A DNA stretch of 64,000 nucleotides from Chryseobacterium sp. JJR-5R (lineage in GTDB: Bacteria > Bacteroidota > Bacteroidia > Flavobacteriales > Weeksellaceae). The notes under the pieces are model-generated. The model was not told where the DNA came from and ran no database searches. It saw only the letters and a list, made by a program, of their open reading frames with translations. Where the stretch lies: assembly GCF_034047335.1 (NCBI RefSeq), contig NZ_CP139137.1, positions 3,410,001-3,474,000 on the forward strand, given 5' to 3'. Positions 59,511-64,000 of this stretch are shown here, in pieces. Each line of letters opens with the position of its first letter. Position 1 is the first letter of the stretch. The position numbers were made by a program, and so were the translations under genes.

Positions 59511-59545
59511 AAAATCCGTATCCCATCGTGGCAATACGGATTTTT
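59511..59545. terminator. Terminator-like hairpin
   Basis: AAAATCCGTAT and ATACGGATTTTT pair with a 12-base loop, flanked by A and T runs; it can end transcription in either direction and may mark the right edge of the island. Confidence 0.75.
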
Positions 59546-59621
59546 AACGATAAGGATTTAAAATTTTTAAGTTGAGATCATTTTTATTTATGGTAAATAA
59601 CTGGAGGTAAGATTGTGAACA

Positions 59622-59646
59622 GAAAAAAGCAGCCCAAAGGCTGCCT
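59622..59646 (-). terminator. Terminator of katG
   Basis: GGCAGCC and GGCTGC pair with a short loop; on the minus strand TTTTTT follows, 25 bases after the katG stop. Confidence 0.85.
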
Positions 59647-59670
59647 CCATCACTTAACACTATATAAATA

Positions 59671-62542
<2,872 letters not shown>

Positions 62543-63004
62543 ATGAAAAAAATATTGACTGTTATTCTTGTTGCATTTATCATCATCCAGTTTTTCCCGA
62601 TCGATAAGAAAAATCCTGCCCCGACACCGGGAATGGATTTCATAAAAATAAAAAATACCCCTCCTGAAGTGGCAGCAATCATTAACCGCTCCTGTTATGA
62701 TTGCCACTCCAATGAAACCCGTTATCCATGGTATTCCAACATTGCCCCTTCCTCATGGATTTTGAAAAACCATATAGATGAGGGGCGTAAAGAACTGAAT
62801 TTTTCCACATTTGCCGTCTATGAACCGAAGATACAGGCACATAAATTGCAGGAATGTATAGAAATGGTAGAGAAAAAGGAAATGCCGCTGGAATCTTATT
62901 TTATCGGTCATCAGGACGCAAAACTGACTGATGCTCAAAGAAAGGTTTTAACGGATTATTTCAAAAGGGAGAAACAGGAGACAGAACGCAAAATGTCACT
63001 TTAA
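62543..63004 (+). CDS. Haem-binding domain protein
   Basis: A 153-residue exported protein: N-terminal helix ILTVILVAFIIIQFFPID, then an Asn-rich linker and INRSCYDCHSNETRYPWYSN, a CxxCH c-type haem motif, with PSSWILKNHIDEGRKELNFS following. The domain is the Bacteroidetes 'haem-binding' family, a mono-haem cytochrome-like protein, probably periplasmic and membrane-anchored. The next gene (DCC oxidoreductase) starts 10 bases after it, so they form an operon. Confidence 0.9.
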   Translation: MKKILTVILVAFIIIQFFPIDKKNPAPTPGMDFIKIKNTPPEVAAIINRSCYDCHSNETRYPWYSNIAPSSWILKNHIDEGRKELNFSTFAVYEPKIQAHKLQECIEMVEKKEMPLESYFIGHQDAKLTDAQRKVLTDYFKREKQETERKMSL

Positions 63005-63014
63005 AAACAATATT

Positions 63015-63428
63015 ATGGAAGGGAACTGGCAGGATAAGCATGTGGTATTTTTTGATGGAGATTGCGGGGTCTGTAATTTTTGGGTACAGTGGATTCTGGA
63101 GAGGGATAAAAATGACCAGTTCATGTTCGCATCGCTTCAGTCAGATTTCGGACAGAAGTTTTTATCTGAACGGGGTCTGGATACCAAGGTTTTTAATACC
63201 ATGTATGTATGGAAGCCCGATCAGTATTATCTGGAAAAATCCCAGGCGATTTTGAAAATTGCCAATTTACTGGGCGGGGTTTATAAACTTTCAGCAATCG
63301 GAAAAATTATCCCGCGTTTTTTAAGCGATAAAATGTATGATACCGTTTCTGAAAACAGAATGAAACTCGCTAATCAGAAATGCTATCTGCCTACGCCTCA
63401 TCAGAGGACAAAATTTATTGAAGTCTGA
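63015..63428 (+). CDS. DCC-family thiol-disulfide oxidoreductase-like protein
   Basis: A 137-residue protein with VVFFDGDCGVCNFWVQWIL at residues 10-28, the DCC (Asp-Cys-x-x-Cys) signature of the family, which resembles thioredoxin-like folds. AIGKIIPRFLSDKMYD near the end is also typical (Y-x(3)-NR). The function is not proven. It is the second gene of an operon with the haem-binding protein; a strong terminator follows. Confidence 0.92.
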   Translation: MEGNWQDKHVVFFDGDCGVCNFWVQWILERDKNDQFMFASLQSDFGQKFLSERGLDTKVFNTMYVWKPDQYYLEKSQAILKIANLLGGVYKLSAIGKIIPRFLSDKMYDTVSENRMKLANQKCYLPTPHQRTKFIEV

Positions 63429-63476
63429 ATTCCGCAGCTTATTTAATTATCAGATTTAATTTGTACAAGCATAATA

Positions 63477-63511
63477 AAAAGACTGTTTCAGTTGTTGAAA
63501 CAGTCTTTTTT
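63477..63511. terminator. Terminator shared by the DCC gene and the amylase
   Basis: AAAAGACTGTTTCA and TGAAACAGTCTTTT form a long stem with a short loop and A/T runs on both sides. Confidence 0.9.
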
Positions 63512-63568
63512 ATGATAGAAATTACTGACCTATATTCTTCGGGGCAATAAACTAAACTACATCATCAG

Positions 63569-64000
63569 TTACTGGTTTAAAGACCATACGGAATAAGAAT
63601 TCGGGGCGCACTGTATCTTTACCCATTTGTCATTCTGGGTGGTAGGATACCAGCCTGAGCTTCCTGTAAAATCCTTAATCTGCTGGCTGGTCCAGTTGGT
63701 CTGCACCCATCTTTCCTGCCAGCTTGAAGAATTATTAATGTATACCACCACTCCCGGATTTCCATTGTAGCCATTCCTTCTCGCAACATATTCGTCATTG
63801 TCGGTATACAGGATTGAAGTGGTGCCTGTTGCTTTATTGTTATGGATCCAGATCAGGTTGTTTAAACGTTCTTTGTTCAGCCATTCTTCATAATCCCGGT
63901 AAAAAACGGTGGGATACCCTTCGTGGGTAAGAATATAAGCATACGCCAGCATTTTCTTACCGATAACATCTGTGTCATGGTTGGAGACAAATGTTACGGC
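63569..64000 (-). CDS. Alpha-amylase family protein, 3' part
   Basis: This is the C-terminal 143 codons of a glycoside hydrolase family 13 enzyme, cut off by the right edge of the window. Region IV (FVSNHDT) is at the edge, followed by KKMLAYAYILTHEGYPTVFY, WLNKERLNNLIWIHNN and a C-terminal beta domain with NDEYVARRNGY and NPGVVVYINNSSS. It hydrolyses alpha-1,4 glucans. Whether it has a signal peptide cannot be seen. Confidence 0.88.
   Translation of the reverse strand, partial: AVTFVSNHDTDVIGKKMLAYAYILTHEGYPTVFYRDYEEWLNKERLNNLIWIHNNKATGTTSILYTDNDEYVARRNGYNGNPGVVVYINNSSSWQERWVQTNWTSQQIKDFTGSSGWYPTTQNDKWVKIQCAPNSYSVWSLNQ

Larger units (their letters stand above)
59248..59670. other. Intergenic region between the toxin and katG
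   Basis: A 423-base AT-rich gap with two terminators at 59511-59545 and 59622-59646. No clean TTG/TAnnTTTG promoter for the toxin is seen; near 59416-59440 the minus strand has TTTTGACG and GATATTTG, one base off consensus. Confidence 0.5.

Noticed and set aside
53395..59600. Integrated prophage or integrative element next to tRNA-Gln
   Set aside because: No integrase, phage structural gene, transposase or duplicated tRNA end is visible; only the position and base composition suggest transfer.

Overview
The window looks like a chromosomal segment of a Flavobacteriia bacterium, most likely Chryseobacterium or a close Weeksellaceae relative. This rests on recognised protein families (DUF6427, DUF6341, OstA-like protein, OstA next to a class III aminotransferase, M16 and M3 peptidases, a TonB receptor with a carboxypeptidase-regulatory-like N-terminus), on Bacteroidetes promoters of the form TTG-N19-23-TAnnTTTG, and on low-to-middling GC. 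No database was searched.

Region by region. 1-3.6 kb: 5' end of rpsP, nitroreductase, DoxX-like protein, GreA/GreB-like factor, DUF805 protein and a broken SRPBCC gene. 3.6-9.2 kb: M3 oligopeptidase, several small membrane or unknown genes, a TerD-family protein. 9.3-16 kb: YbhN-like flippase-fold protein with panD, HU, pdxH divergent from yqgE/algH, a class IV aminotransferase, a START-like protein, a class III aminotransferase. 16-24.3 kb: OstA-like protein overlapping a Fur-family regulator, kup, pdhB, DUF2147, an LTA-synthase-like sulfatase. 24.4-29.7 kb: pssA, an exonuclease with DUF2007, FAH hydrolase, universal stress protein, DUF6341, DUF6427 and DUF3109. 29.9-38.9 kb: a large M16 protease, a LolA-like periplasmic protein, trigger factor, and a probable metal-uptake locus (lipoprotein, TonB receptor, small His/Cys protein). 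39-46 kb: ABC-F protein, DUF2235 hydrolase, a two-component system with a membrane protein, two less known genes. 46.5-53 kb: nuclease-like gene, LuxE-like ligase, lpxH, queD, thioesterase, comF-like, upp, der. 53.4-59.3 kb: tRNA-Gln followed by a polymorphic-toxin island. 59.6-64 kb: katG, haem-binding protein, DCC oxidoreductase, and the 3' part of an alpha-amylase.

The most striking system is the island at 53.5-59.3 kb. An 853-residue toxin with no signal peptide carries a conserved module of about 107 residues and then a unique C-terminal tip, followed 6 bases later by a probable immunity gene. Downstream on the same strand lie two further copies of the module, highly similar in DNA, joined to different tips: one papain-like, one truncated. 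Both have an in-frame stop in the module, so they look silent. They are interspersed with immunity-type genes, including two paralogues and a 12-codon relic of a third, each followed by the same GCAGCCA-type hairpin. This is the layout of a recombinational reserve of toxin tips, as known for CdiA, Rhs and MafB systems, but on a different, non-Rhs scaffold.

Smaller points of interest are two copies of a structured intergenic repeat (239-320 and 26604-26680), promoters placed so close to the start codon that transcripts should be leaderless (nitroreductase, yqgE/algH, pssA), a perfect 16-base palindrome in front of the TonB receptor, and a Fur-family protein without the usual CxxC zinc site.
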